Shown: positions 36,246-46,001, numbered from the stretch's first letter. The stretch is 64,000 bases of DNA from Pseudocalidococcus azoricus BACA0444 (GCF_031729055.1 NZ_JAVMIP010000001.1:248001-312000); one strand, 5' to 3'. Numbers and translations are program-made. The notes: generated by a model not told the origin, from the sequence alone.

Positions 36246-36494
36246 ATGCACAAAGTCAATCAGCAACCGGCAAATCTTGATTTAGGTTGGTCTATCCAGA
36301 TTTACAGTGGTCAGCGGCGATTGGTTTGTGTTTTAGATGCCTCCCATGCTTGGAGCTTAATCACAGGCATTGGCTTGGGCTTCCTGTCCGCCCTCCTGAC
36401 CATCCATGCCCCAATGAATCAAGCCCAGTCACCATCCCTGGGGAATCAGCCAATTAAGTCCCAGGATTTTGATTACTCCCATTGGCCGGGTTGA
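36246..36494 (+). CDS. small protein with one membrane segment
   Basis: An 82-aa protein of unknown function: a soluble N-terminus (MHKVNQQPANLDLGWSIQIY), then one hydrophobic stretch, SLITGIGLGFLSALLTIH (residues about 39-56), and a short polar tail. The longer frame from 36147 overlaps the previous gene and lacks a good start; the Met at 36246 is chosen. It is 58 bp after the Mo-nitro_C gene. Confidence 0.5.
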   Translation: MHKVNQQPANLDLGWSIQIYSGQRRLVCVLDASHAWSLITGIGLGFLSALLTIHAPMNQAQSPSLGNQPIKSQDFDYSHWPG

Positions 36495-36516
36495 TTGACT
36501 GCCCTTTGACATTTCA

Positions 36517-37287
36517 TCAAATTTTTCGTCCCCGGTAGCGCATTTGATAGCGATAGGCATTTTGTTGGAGGAACAGTCGAATTTCTTCCTTCCGGCCAAC
36601 TGTAATTAACGTATCTTCTGGCCCCAAGCGATCATCAGGTTTGAGGTGGGTTTGCATCTCATCATTGCGATGGCGGAGGGCAATCACTAACATCATTCCC
36701 TTGGCCTTAGCTTCCAAATCTTCTAAGGCGAGGCCAACTAGGGGGGAATCAGGTGGTAAGGTAAATTCTTCAATTTCCACTTCTAATTGAGTCAATAATT
36801 CAATCAAGTGACTGCGTTCGGCCCGTGCTTCTAAAAAGTTTAAAATTGTTGGGCGGGTAATCAGTTGGACCATCCGGTGGGCACTAATAGTGGCCGGTAA
36901 AATCACATGATCTGCACCAGCTAGCCGGAGTTTGGCCTCAGTTTCTGGTAAGTCTCCCCGGGCTAAAATTTGCAACTGGGGACTTAAGCCACGGGCTGTG
37001 AGGGTAATAAAGACATTACTGGCATCATTGGGTAAAACCGTCGCTAAGGTAGTGGCCCGATTGACTCCCACTGCCAATAGTTCAGTTTCATCCATCACAT
37101 CATCGCCCACATAGGTGAGAAACCCCATTTCTGCGGCAATTTCTAAGTTTTCGACACTGGCATCAATCACCACAAAGGGGATCTGAGCCTGGGCCAACTG
37201 CTCGGCTAAACTGCGGCCAAGATAGCCAAAGCCACAGAGGATCACATGATTGTTCAGTTCTGCAAGGTCGGCAGGCAAGGTCTCCAT
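36517..37287 (-). CDS. stand-alone RCK (TrkA-N/TrkA-C) regulatory subunit
   Basis: A 256-aa soluble protein. The N-terminal Rossmann domain has VILCGFGYLGRSLAEQL and FVVIDASVENLEIA; the C-terminal TrkA-C domain covers about residues 175-245. It is close in pattern to the cytoplasmic half of the channel encoded just before it (36517-37287 follows 37290-38372 after 2 nt). It probably joins the gating ring of that K+ channel, binding nucleotide or cation, but a role with another transporter is possible. Confidence 0.85.
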   Translation of the reverse strand: METLPADLAELNNHVILCGFGYLGRSLAEQLAQAQIPFVVIDASVENLEIAAEMGFLTYVGDDVMDETELLAVGVNRATTLATVLPNDASNVFITLTARGLSPQLQILARGDLPETEAKLRLAGADHVILPATISAHRMVQLITRPTILNFLEARAERSHLIELLTQLEVEIEEFTLPPDSPLVGLALEDLEAKAKGMMLVIALRHRNDEMQTHLKPDDRLGPEDTLITVGRKEEIRLFLQQNAYRYQMRYRGRKI

Positions 37288-37289
37288 TG

Positions 37290-38372
37290 CTAACTATGCA
37301 CACCTCGATAGTGGAGTTTGCTCTTGATGGAAACTTCCCGCACATATTGGGGGGTATCACCGTTATGGCCGAGCACAATCAGCGTATCGCCCAAAATTAA
37401 AACCGGATTATGACTGAGTTTGGTCAAGAGTCGTCCATCGGGTCGGCGCACTGCCACAATAATAAAACTCCCCACCCCCCGGACTTCCAGATCATTAATG
37501 GCCCGCCCAGTATGGGGACAGTCTGAGGTAATCAATAATTCTTCCAGTTGAATATCAATTTGTCTAAGGAGTTCGTTAATACCCCCCCGGTCATGGGTTT
37601 GTTCGACAAAGTTTAAGCCCTTGGGCCGCAAAATTAGGTTGGCCATCTGGGCCGCACCAATGGCAGTGGGCAGGAGGACATGATCGGCTCCGGCTAGGCG
37701 TAGCTTGGCTTCAGTACTCGGATATTCGGCCCGAGCAATGATTTGAATGGCCTGGTTAATATTGCGGGCTGTCAGGGTAATAAACACATTCATCGTATCG
37801 TTGGGCAAAACTGTTGCCAGGGCTTTGGCCCGTTCAATACCGACAATTTTGAGGGAGTCTTCCTCGGCCGCACTGCCTAAGCTGGCGAGATAGCCCAAAC
37901 CATCTGCTAAGTTAATCCGCTCGACATCCGTATCCAGAATCACAAAGGGCTGTTGAAGTTCCTTGAGTTGCTTGGCTATGACCTGCCCTAACCGCCCAAA
38001 CCCACAGATAATGACATGCTGTTGTAGGTTACTGATTTCCCGAGAGGTCCGGTGAATATCCAGGGCCCGATTAATTTCTCCCTCTGTAAACATCTGCACA
38101 ACGCCACCAATGGTATAAACCGCTGAAGATGTCCCGGCTACAATCACAAAGATGTTAAACACCCGTTGATAGTCTGCGGTGAGCGGCCTTACTTCTCCAT
38201 AACCCACCCCAAAAATGGTGATTACATACATATAAACTGCATCAAGGAGTGTCCAACCAAAGCTGAGATAGCCGAGAATAGCCACGACCATCGTCAGAAA
38301 GAAAAAACTGACCCCAATCATGATCCGTTGGAGAGAACTCAGTTGAAAGTATTTTTTACCAGGCCTGGGCAT
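37290..38372 (-). CDS. 2TM potassium channel with cytoplasmic RCK domain
   Basis: A 360-aa ion channel: TM1 about residues 17-38, pore helix and selectivity filter ITIFGVGYGEVRPL (residues about 50-63), TM2 about 70-92, then an RCK domain (VIICGFGRLGQVIAKQL, FVILDTDVERINLADGLG) and a TrkA-C domain. The filter GVGYGE differs from the canonical TVGYGD at the acidic position. It is of the MthK/GsuK-like class; in Synechocystis a similar protein (SynCaK) is reported as a calcium-regulated K+ channel, and identity here is inference. The RCK-only gene follows 2 nt later. Confidence 0.88.
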   Translation of the reverse strand: MPRPGKKYFQLSSLQRIMIGVSFFFLTMVVAILGYLSFGWTLLDAVYMYVITIFGVGYGEVRPLTADYQRVFNIFVIVAGTSSAVYTIGGVVQMFTEGEINRALDIHRTSREISNLQQHVIICGFGRLGQVIAKQLKELQQPFVILDTDVERINLADGLGYLASLGSAAEEDSLKIVGIERAKALATVLPNDTMNVFITLTARNINQAIQIIARAEYPSTEAKLRLAGADHVLLPTAIGAAQMANLILRPKGLNFVEQTHDRGGINELLRQIDIQLEELLITSDCPHTGRAINDLEVRGVGSFIIVAVRRPDGRLLTKLSHNPVLILGDTLIVLGHNGDTPQYVREVSIKSKLHYRGVHS

Positions 38373-38643
38373 AGAAGACGGGGGGCAATGAATGAGACTG
38401 AATCAAGTCTTGCTTAGGACTATAGCACTAGGGTTCATGGTCGCCAAAAGGGTCTCAATAGTCCTTAGGAGCAGAGAACTTTGGGCATTGATTGGTCTTA
38501 ATCTATATTTTGCTGATTGCAACTCGAGGGTTAGTGAACTGAGTCTATGCCATCCCTGCTCCCCAATTTGCTACCTGGAAAACACTTCAACTAAAAAGTC
38601 ATAATTAGGGGGATGTAGAGTCGGTTAGGTTGTGGCGTTTCCT

Positions 38644-39291
38644 ATGGCGATCAAGATTGCAGATTTACGGCAGGACTACCGATTGCGACGATTACTCGAA
38701 TCTGAAGCACTCGCGGATCCAATTCACCAATTCCAGGCCTGGTTTGAGGAGGCGGTTCAAGCTGAGTTACCCGAACCCAATGCCATGACCTTAGCAACCG
38801 TCACCGCCGGAAATACCCCCGCTGCCCGGATGGTTTTGCTCAAGCATGTCGATCAGCAAGGCTTTGTATTTTTCACGAATTATCTCAGTCGCAAAGGCCA
38901 AGAACTGGCTGGGAATCCTCACGCCGCCTTGGTTTTTTGGTGGGCAGAATTAGAACGCCAAGTCCGCATTGAGGGAGTTGTGAGCCAAATTGCGCCTCAA
39001 GAATCCGATCACTATTTCCAAAGTCGCCCGCTTGGGAGTCAGTGGGGGGCCTGGGCTTCTGAGCAAAGTGCACCGATTCAAAGTTATGCTACCCTTGAAG
39101 CCGCCCTGCAACAGATTCAAGCTCAGTATCCCGAACCGCCAATTCCCCGACCCGATCATTGGGGTGGTTATTGCCTCAGCCCAACCTTAATCGAGTTTTG
39201 GCAAGGACGGCCAAACCGGCTCCACGACCGGCTGTGCTATCAACGGCGGGCAGGAACGACCACTTGGAATATCCTCAGACTCTGTCCTTGA
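38644..39291 (+). CDS. pdxH: pyridoxamine 5'-phosphate oxidase
   Basis: FMN-dependent oxidation of pyridoxine/pyridoxamine 5'-phosphate to PLP. The 215-aa protein matches the family throughout: [51 protein letters not shown], and the C-terminal substrate/FMN motif [16 protein letters not shown]. The canonical C-terminal Arg-Leu-x-Pro is RLCP. GTG at 38632 precedes the ATG at 38644, which is the family start. Monocistronic. Confidence 0.94.
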   Translation: MAIKIADLRQDYRLRRLLESEALADPIHQFQAWFEEAVQAELPEPNAMTLATVTAGNTPAARMVLLKHVDQQGFVFFTNYLSRKGQELAGNPHAALVFWWAELERQVRIEGVVSQIAPQESDHYFQSRPLGSQWGAWASEQSAPIQSYATLEAALQQIQAQYPEPPIPRPDHWGGYCLSPTLIEFWQGRPNRLHDRLCYQRRAGTTTWNILRLCP

Positions 39292-39650
39292 ACAATAGCA
39301 AACTAGCAGATCAGAAAAGGCCAAACTTAATGTATTGATTTCTATTCAAAGCATAGAGCTCATGGGATTACCCATTAAGGATTGGCTAGGGGCGGGTTAA
39401 AAACATCTGGCTGGCGGAGTTTCTCAGATTTTGATGAGGCGGATTGACCTGGTGTAAATAACGACTGGGCCGAGTATGGAGATACAGGCTCAATTATTGC
39501 GGTAGCCAACCCAAGTTCCATCCATCTATCTGATAGGATTGAGGGGCCATAATCCAAAAGAAATGTTAATCTATACTACGCATCATTATTGAGAATTGAG
39601 ATTTTGGTACTATTGCTCAATTTAGGATCAGGGCAGATCTAGCCGTGGCT
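39292..39650. other. intergenic stretch before ftn2/zipN
   Basis: About 359 bp with no convincing gene. On the minus strand 39375-39557 is an open 60-codon frame (SPYSAQSLFTPGQSASSK) starting with TTG, which I could not support as a gene. The ftn2 promoter should be near 39590-39620, where TTATTG and TACTAT lie 16 bp apart. Confidence 0.4.
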
Positions 39651-42002
39651 ATGTACATATCTCTTGACTGCTATCAAATTCTCGGACTTCCGATCCAGGC
39701 CACACCGGATCAACTAGAACAGGCCCATCACGATCGGCAACAGCAACAGCCCCATCATCACTTTTCCACAACGACCCTGAGTACCAGAGAAGAAATCATT
39801 ACCCAGGCTTATCAAACTCTTCGTAATCCCATTAGTCGGAGCCATTACGATCAAGCAGTGATCAGCTATGCCCAAAGCCTGAAGTCCCAGCCTCAGCCCG
39901 AAGAACCACCTCCAGGGATTCAGATCGAAGATAGTCAATTTGCGGGTGCCTTACTGCTGCTCTATGAACTAGGAGCCTATAGTCAGGTTGTGGAACTGGG
40001 AGAACCCCATGTGGGGGGGGGCAGATTTGACTTACGCCGACCCTATATGGGATCAGCCCTAGCAGAGTCAGATATTTTGCTAACGGTGGCTCTGGCTTAC
40101 CTAGAACTGGGCCGAGAACAATGGCAACAGGGACATTATGAGCCAGCCGCCTACTATCTTCAGGGTGGGCTGAATATTCTAGTTTCGGAAAACCAATTTA
40201 CAGATGTGCAAACCCAACTGAAAACCGAGCTTTATCGGTTGCGTCCCTACCGAGTCTTAGAACTGGTTGCCCACCCAGACCTAGAGAGTAATGAACGGCA
40301 GCGGGGGTTAATGCTTCTCAAGGATATGTTGTTGGAGCGGGAGGGTATTGATGGCAATCGCAATGATCACTCCGGCCTGGGTATTGATGACTTCCTCAAA
40401 TTCATTCAGCAGTTACGGGCCTATTTAAGCACCGCTGAACAACAGGAATTATTTGAGGCAGAAGCCCGCCGTCCCTCTGCCGTAGGCACCTATTTAGCCA
40501 GTTATGCCCTGATTGCCCGTGGGGTGAGCCAACATCAACCTGCCTTAATTCGCCGGGCCAAGTCCATGCTGAAGCGGCTCCTGCCCCATCAAGATGTTTA
40601 TTTAGAAATTGCCAGTGCGGCCTTGTTACTGGGGCAAACCCATGAAGCCCTGCAAACCCTCAGTTTGACCCAAGATGTTGATGCCCTTAGCTTTATCAAG
40701 GACTATTCCCTTAGTTCTCCCGATCTTCTCCCAGGCCTATATCACTACACGGATCAATGGTTAACTGAGGAGGTTTATCCAGCCTTTCGGGATTTAGTTG
40801 GGCAACCTGTGGGCCTGGAGGCCTATTTCGCAGATGACCAAATTCAAGCCTATGCGGATGCCTTAGCTGCAGAAACTGCCACCCGTCCACAGCCAGCAAC
40901 GGTTACTACAGCCCTTAGCCCCCCTAGCACCGATTCCACCTTCAGTGCTCCATCCTTACCTGCACCATCTCCAACAGTTGATCCCCTCGCAACCCCAACT
41001 GTGACCTCTCCTCCTCTCAAGCCCGATTATGCTTGGCCGAGCTTACCCACATTCTCGACAGACTCTGAAGCAACACCAAGTCCCTCACCACTTTCAACGC
41101 CAACCTCCTCCTTCCCCTCCCTCAGTGCCCCGACTCTCCCCTATGAACCCATAGCTAACCTTCCTAGCAGTCTGACATCTCCCCGCCCTGCCCATCATCT
41201 CAGCCAGCCTGACCTTGCCAGTCCCCCGGATGCGCCGCCGCTAGGGCCGGAAGATTGCCCCACCCCCAATCACAACGCTGTTCAAATTCTCCCCCACCGC
41301 CCCCAGGCCAATCCTCGCCGTCTCCGTCATGGCTTACGAATTGCCCAGCCTGGCCGCTTCGCCTCAGTTTGTCTGCTGCTGGGACTGGGTGTTGTTGGGA
41401 TTGGGTTTGCTGTCCGGGGCCTATGGTTAGACAGGAGTAGCCCGCCCATTTTGACCCGTGAAACACCCTCAACTCCCCTGAGTTCTTCCGCGGGTATTAG
41501 TCCCAGCCCAAATCCAGTCCCCCTTAACTCTCCTACGAGTGAAGTAACCGCATCTCCTACTGCTCCAACCGCCAGGCCAGCCCCGATCAATTCTCCAATT
41601 CCTAGCCCAAATAATGAAATTCTGACTACGGAAATGGCCCAGGCCCGGATCGTGGATTGGCAAAAAGCGAAGGCCAGTGCCCTTGGTCAAGAATATAACA
41701 TCGCTTACTTAGGGGACATCCTAGCTGAACCGGCCCTCTCACGTTGGAAAAGTACGGCCCAAACCAGTCAATTTGAACAGTCCCATTGGCAATTTGAACT
41801 CAGTTCGATTGAAATTGATAGCCTGCGTCCCTTAGGGAATGATCGCTTTGAGGTGATGGCCCGGATTCGCGAGGCAGCCAAACTCTATCAAGGCAACCAA
41901 CTGCAAACCAACCAGTCCTATGAAGATGACTATCAGGTGCGGTATGTCTTCATTCGCCAAGGTAATACCTGGTTGATTCGCGAAATGAAAGTGGTTTCCT
42001 AA
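39651..42002 (+). CDS. ftn2: cell division protein Ftn2/ZipN (ARC6 homologue)
   Basis: A protein of about 783 aa organising the cyanobacterial FtsZ ring; homologue of plastid ARC6. N-terminal J-like domain starts LDCYQILGLPIQATPDQLEQ, lacking the HPD motif; helical repeats follow (about 90-400), then a long Ser/Pro/Thr linker. One membrane helix, FASVCLLLGLGVVGIGFAV, lies near residue 580, and the C-terminal IMS domain (about 660-783; EMAQARIVDWQKAKASALG, WLIREMKVV) would be periplasmic. GTG at 39645 precedes the ATG at 39651, which matches family starts. Confidence 0.92.
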   Translation: MYISLDCYQILGLPIQATPDQLEQAHHDRQQQQPHHHFSTTTLSTREEIITQAYQTLRNPISRSHYDQAVISYAQSLKSQPQPEEPPPGIQIEDSQFAGALLLLYELGAYSQVVELGEPHVGGGRFDLRRPYMGSALAESDILLTVALAYLELGREQWQQGHYEPAAYYLQGGLNILVSENQFTDVQTQLKTELYRLRPYRVLELVAHPDLESNERQRGLMLLKDMLLEREGIDGNRNDHSGLGIDDFLKFIQQLRAYLSTAEQQELFEAEARRPSAVGTYLASYALIARGVSQHQPALIRRAKSMLKRLLPHQDVYLEIASAALLLGQTHEALQTLSLTQDVDALSFIKDYSLSSPDLLPGLYHYTDQWLTEEVYPAFRDLVGQPVGLEAYFADDQIQAYADALAAETATRPQPATVTTALSPPSTDSTFSAPSLPAPSPTVDPLATPTVTSPPLKPDYAWPSLPTFSTDSEATPSPSPLSTPTSSFPSLSAPTLPYEPIANLPSSLTSPRPAHHLSQPDLASPPDAPPLGPEDCPTPNHNAVQILPHRPQANPRRLRHGLRIAQPGRFASVCLLLGLGVVGIGFAVRGLWLDRSSPPILTRETPSTPLSSSAGISPSPNPVPLNSPTSEVTASPTAPTARPAPINSPIPSPNNEILTTEMAQARIVDWQKAKASALGQEYNIAYLGDILAEPALSRWKSTAQTSQFEQSHWQFELSSIEIDSLRPLGNDRFEVMARIREAAKLYQGNQLQTNQSYEDDYQVRYVFIRQGNTWLIREMKVVS

Positions 42003-42085
42003 CTCTTTCCCCCCAGGCCCCACCCAGAAAGTCAGACCAAACGTTAGGCTGAAAAAGGAGACTCCGCAATTCCTAGAGATTGGCC

Positions 42086-42607
42086 ATGCCCCACTATCCA
42101 ACATTTTGGCCCCAACCGGATCTGTCCCAGGCTGCCTTTGTTGCCGACACTGCGACCGTCATTGGCCAGCTTGAATTGGATACAGGCAGTAGTATCTGGT
42201 ACGGGGCTGTTCTGCGGGCTGATGTGGAAAGGATTAAAATTGGTGCCCATACTAATGTCCAAGATGGGGCCGTACTCCACGGTGATCCGGGCCAGCCCAC
42301 AATATTAGAAGATTATGTGACCATTGGGCATCAGGCTGTTATTCATGGTGCTTACATTGAGCGGGGCTGCTTGATTGGGATTGGGGCCATTGTCCTGAAT
42401 GGTGTCAGGATCGGTGCTGGCAGCATTATTGGCGCTGGGGCAGTGGTGACTCAGAATGTTCCAGCCGGTTCCCTAGTGGTTGGGGTTCCCGGAAAAGTAG
42501 TCCGAGCCGTTTCTGAAACCGACCAGGCCGAGTTAATTACCCATGCCCAAAAGTACGAAAAACTAGCCCAAGTTCACAATAACCAAGGCACAGATTTGGG
42601 GTTTTAG
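42086..42607 (+). CDS. gamma-carbonic-anhydrase-family hexapeptide protein
   Basis: A 173-aa left-handed beta-helix protein. The metal histidines are present in VLHGDPGQ and IGHQAVIHG, with the hexapeptide pattern LIGIGAIVLNGVRIGAGSII. Similar to YrdA/CaiE-type proteins and the CcmM N-terminal domain. Whether it has carbonic anhydrase activity is unknown. TTG at 42080 opens the frame; the ATG at 42086 is used. Located after ftn2. Confidence 0.85.
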   Translation: MPHYPTFWPQPDLSQAAFVADTATVIGQLELDTGSSIWYGAVLRADVERIKIGAHTNVQDGAVLHGDPGQPTILEDYVTIGHQAVIHGAYIERGCLIGIGAIVLNGVRIGAGSIIGAGAVVTQNVPAGSLVVGVPGKVVRAVSETDQAELITHAQKYEKLAQVHNNQGTDLGF

Positions 42608-42826
42608 ATCCGAACCGATGATGTGACTGATTGAAGCTAAGACGGGGACAAGTCAGAAAATGCTTGATGGGCAGTATTTTAAAATTTCTACTCCCTCAGA
42701 ACAGCCTACGTAACGCTATAGTTCGACATTGATTAGGGTTGAATTATACAGTCGGTCTAAATTACTAAAGATCTCTCGTCCTTTAGCGTCTTTGTAACAG
42801 CAGGCTCCCAAATTGACCAGTGGCGA

Positions 42827-43267
42827 TCAGGTCAGGGCAATGGCCGGTTCATGACTGGGATCTCTAGGAGTTGTCAAAAAGCTTGTTTCTGCCAAGGTTT
42901 GCCGATGTCCCAGTTCCCGCAGAACAATAATTTGCCCATTCACCAGGCCTTGGAGAAGTTTTGCTAAAATTTGTCGATCCGCGGGGGTGAGTTCACTATT
43001 CCACAGGGCCTGGTTCAACTGATACTCCTGGGCAGGGGTGACTAGGCGGGTGGCGAGAATGCATCTAACCAAGTGGGATTGGGAAAAGTTGGGAGTTAAG
43101 CTTAACACGGGGAATAATTCCTCAAGCGAAATGCCTACATTCAATAGAGAGATTGAAGATCGATTTTCGAGCCTGAATTTAGGATGACAAACCGCCAATT
43201 TCCCAGTGGTGATCCGGTCAACAGCGGGGGGATGACGTTGATCACAGGGAACCATTGCCCGGCCCAA
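42827..43267 (-). CDS. hypothetical protein, possibly cut short by a stop
   Basis: A 146-aa protein of unknown function. The C-terminal part is protein-like and cyanobacterial in style: LVRCILATRLVTPAQEYQ, LTPADRQILAKLLQGLVNG. Downstream of its TGA (42827-42829) the same frame stays open for 36 codons to TAG at 42716-42718, reading LGACCYKDAKGREIFSNLD, so the gene may be truncated by a nonsense change. Start is uncertain. Confidence 0.55.
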   Translation of the reverse strand: MGRAMVPCDQRHPPAVDRITTGKLAVCHPKFRLENRSSISLLNVGISLEELFPVLSLTPNFSQSHLVRCILATRLVTPAQEYQLNQALWNSELTPADRQILAKLLQGLVNGQIIVLRELGHRQTLAETSFLTTPRDPSHEPAIALT

Positions 43268-43415
43268 ATCGACATATCTGCGGTCAGTCTTTGCGTAAAA
43301 TAGAGCATCAGTTCACAATCCTGGCTCCTAAAAGTGCTTTTGCCTCGGAAGTAGCGAAGCTGACAGTGGGCTTAACAGTAAGAAATAAATTTTTGTGATT
43401 TGAGGAGACTCAGCG

Positions 43416-44105
43416 ATGCTTAAACACCGGTTGCACAGCCTAGGATTACTCACACTCACCTGCTTAGGGTTGGGTTTTGGCTCAGGCCCGGCCTGGGGAA
43501 GTCAGTTTGGGCAAAAGGATGTGGATCAGACCAAATATGCTGTGATCGCTATGCCCATTGCCCGGGGCGGATACAAACTCTTGGTCGTCGAGCAGGTCAG
43601 TAATAAGCGGCCCTGTTGGGCGGAAAATGGCCTTCAACCCACTGTTATTGATCCCCTCCTAGCCACCTTTGACTTCACCGGAATTTGTGGCCGGAGCATG
43701 GATAGTAATGGCTACTCCATCCGGGTTGAACAACAAGATTTAGGGATGGAATATCGGTTGAGTGTAGAGCAGCAGGAGAATGAACTGTATCTGGTGGGAG
43801 TCAGGAATCGGGGTGGAGCAGAAGCCAAAATGGTGATCGGCCGTACCAATGGCCTGGTTCCGGGAGCCTTCCTGAAAATTAATTTAGAACCCAATTGGCG
43901 GATCACTCGCCGTACCTTTGAAGAGCGCACCCTTGGCCATGTCTATTTCACCTCGGACTCCATGCAAGCGGCCTTTACTCCGGCAGCCATCCAAGCCAAC
44001 CCAGCCCCCCCCGCAACCCCTGTGGTTTCCCAAACAGATGCCCCCACCAGCCCAAACACCCCTACTGTCCCAAAACCCCAGGCCCCACAACCCATTACCA
44101 ACTAA
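43416..44105 (+). CDS. DUF3747-domain secreted protein
   Basis: A 229-aa protein with a signal peptide (LGLLTLTCLGLGFG, cleavage near AWGSQ) and the cyanobacterial DUF3747 domain: VIAMPIARGGYKLLVVEQ, CWAENGLQPTVIDPLLATF and GICGRSMDSNGYSIRVEQ. A proline-rich tail follows. Two or more cysteines could form a disulfide. Function unknown; found throughout cyanobacteria. GAGGAG at about 43401-43406 is a strong ribosome-binding site for ATG 43416. Confidence 0.82.
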   Translation: MLKHRLHSLGLLTLTCLGLGFGSGPAWGSQFGQKDVDQTKYAVIAMPIARGGYKLLVVEQVSNKRPCWAENGLQPTVIDPLLATFDFTGICGRSMDSNGYSIRVEQQDLGMEYRLSVEQQENELYLVGVRNRGGAEAKMVIGRTNGLVPGAFLKINLEPNWRITRRTFEERTLGHVYFTSDSMQAAFTPAAIQANPAPPATPVVSQTDAPTSPNTPTVPKPQAPQPITN

Positions 44106-44168
44106 CCTTGCCTTCCTGGCCCAGCCAACTGACGGAATATGATGGGAACAAGTGGCAAAGGTACAGAC

Positions 44169-45608
44169 ATGGTAGTGCGGTTCCAAGATTATGATCCCGG
44201 ACAATTTTACGACGAGTGGTTCATTGCCCCCGGCCAGGCCCGCCCTTTAGTTCAGCCCCTGATTGAACGGGTAGAATCTTTACCCCCTGGAGAAATGACT
44301 CGCCGCCAACAAACCGCCCAAACAGCCATGCTCAATCTTGGTGCCACGTTCAACGTCTATGGGGATGATCAAGGGGTTGAGCGGGCCATGCCCTTTGATA
44401 TTATTCCCCGCGTTGTTTCTGCCACGGATTGGGCTAACTTAGAGCAGGGTCTCAAGCAACGCATCTACACCCTAAATTGCTTTTTAACCGATATTTATAG
44501 CGAACAGAAGATTATCAAAGACGGGATCATTCCGCGGGAGTTGATTGAATCTGCGAAGGGATTTTTGTCTCCCTGCATGGGACTCCTGCCCCCCCAAGGC
44601 ATTTGGTGTCATGTGACGGGAACCGACCTAGTGCGGGATCGGGAAGGGAAATGGTACGTCCTTGAGGATAATCTCCGGTGTCCTTCGGGAATTTCTTACG
44701 TCCTTGAGAACCGGCGGGTGATGAAAAGCACCTTTCCCCTCGTCTTTAAGCAAATGGCGATCCAACCCGTGGATGAATATCCCGGCCATTTATTAGAAAC
44801 TCTCCTCAACTTGGCCCCAGCCAACCTCCCAGATCCAACGGTGGTGGTGTTAACCCCAGGTATATATAACTCCGCCTATTTTGAACACTCTTTCTTGGCC
44901 CAACAAATGGGAGTCACCCTCGTGGAAGGGAGAGACTTGGTCGTGGCGGATGGATATGTCCAAATGCGGACAACGAAGGGACTCAAACGGGTAGATGTGA
45001 TCTATCGGCGGATTGATGATGACTTTATTGACCCCGCTGCATTTCGGGCCGATTCTATGCTCGGAATTAAGGGGATTACGGAGGTCTATCGGCGGGGACG
45101 GGTAGCCTTGGCCAATGCCTTGGGAACTGGGGTGGCCGATGACAAGGTGATCTATGCCTACGTCCCGCAAATGATTAAGTACTATCTGGATGAAGAAATT
45201 CTCCTGGATAATGTCCCCACCTACCTCTGTTGGCAACCCCAAGACCTCAAGTATGTTTTGGCGCATTTAGATCAATTAGTTGTCAAAGCGGCAAATGAAT
45301 CTGGTGGTTATGGAATGCTCATTGGTACCCAATCCACCCAGGCCCAACGGGAGGAATTTGCGGCCCGGATTAGGGCTAACCCCCGAAATTACATTGCCCA
45401 ACCTACCCTCGCCTTATCCCGAGTGCCGACCATGATTGAGGGAGAACTAACTGGCTGCCATGTGGATTTACGTCCCTATATCCTCTATGGAGAAGAGATT
45501 TATGTGCATCCAGGGGGGCTAACACGGGTGGCCATGCGGAAAGGCTCCTTAGTGGTCAACTCCTCCCAAGGGGGTGGGAGCAAAGATACCTGGGTTCTCT
45601 GTGAATAG
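44169..45608 (+). CDS. circularly permuted ATP-grasp type 2 protein
   Basis: A 479-aa protein of the DUF404/DUF407 circularly permuted ATP-grasp family. It carries FNVYGDDQGVERAMPFDIIP, GTDLVRDREGKWYVLEDNLR and VKAANESGGYGMLIG, an ATP-binding loop. Members form amide bonds in peptide-like metabolites; they are often next to alpha-E and transglutaminase genes, which are absent here. An upstream ATG at 44139 is possible; the Met at 44169 has AAAGG upstream and matches family starts. Confidence 0.88.
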   Translation: MVVRFQDYDPGQFYDEWFIAPGQARPLVQPLIERVESLPPGEMTRRQQTAQTAMLNLGATFNVYGDDQGVERAMPFDIIPRVVSATDWANLEQGLKQRIYTLNCFLTDIYSEQKIIKDGIIPRELIESAKGFLSPCMGLLPPQGIWCHVTGTDLVRDREGKWYVLEDNLRCPSGISYVLENRRVMKSTFPLVFKQMAIQPVDEYPGHLLETLLNLAPANLPDPTVVVLTPGIYNSAYFEHSFLAQQMGVTLVEGRDLVVADGYVQMRTTKGLKRVDVIYRRIDDDFIDPAAFRADSMLGIKGITEVYRRGRVALANALGTGVADDKVIYAYVPQMIKYYLDEEILLDNVPTYLCWQPQDLKYVLAHLDQLVVKAANESGGYGMLIGTQSTQAQREEFAARIRANPRNYIAQPTLALSRVPTMIEGELTGCHVDLRPYILYGEEIYVHPGGLTRVAMRKGSLVVNSSQGGGSKDTWVLCE

Positions 45609-45611
45609 TGT

Positions 45612-46001
45612 TTAGCGGGCCGCTGGACTCATGGCCTGATTCAGCAAATCCACCGAAATCATATTGCACTCTAGAAGTCGGTTAATTAAGGGCGTACCCA
45701 GTTTACTGACTAAAATCCCTTGGAGATTAGGACTGTTTTTAACAGCAATCATCACTTGCCCGAGTAGCGAACTAGGGTCGGGGGGAGTTTGGGGCGTATT
45801 GCCAATTTGCTGAATCAGGGTGGCTAAGTCTTGACAGGAGCTAGTGGATATTCTGTTAGCGAGGGAATCACTCAGTTGTGTCACCATGGGGGTTAAACTG
45901 CTTTCAGAAAATCCGGGTTGGGCCAGGCCTGGGGCTGTCATGCCTAAACTCAGGCCCAAGGCAGTTAAATAACCCAAGTAGGGTAAAGGATAAGCAGGCA
46001 T
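45612..46001 (-). CDS. small secreted hypothetical protein
   Basis: A 129-aa protein with a signal peptide (YLTALGLSLGMTAPGLAQ) and a helical mature part with two cysteines (STSSCQDLATLIQ; LLECNMISVDLLNQAMSP). No family recognised, though the arrangement is seen in small conserved cyanobacterial exported proteins. It converges on the ATP-grasp gene with 3 nt between stops. Confidence 0.65.
   Translation of the reverse strand: MPAYPLPYLGYLTALGLSLGMTAPGLAQPGFSESSLTPMVTQLSDSLANRISTSSCQDLATLIQQIGNTPQTPPDPSSLLGQVMIAVKNSPNLQGILVSKLGTPLINRLLECNMISVDLLNQAMSPAAR

Noticed and set aside
39375-39557. Minus-strand 60-codon frame before ftn2
   Set aside because: TTG start, no ribosome-binding site and no recognisable family; kept only as a note.
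43348-43359. GAAGTAGCGAAG also present at 818-829 near the tandem repeat
   Set aside because: A shared 12-mer in 64 kb is expected by chance many times over.
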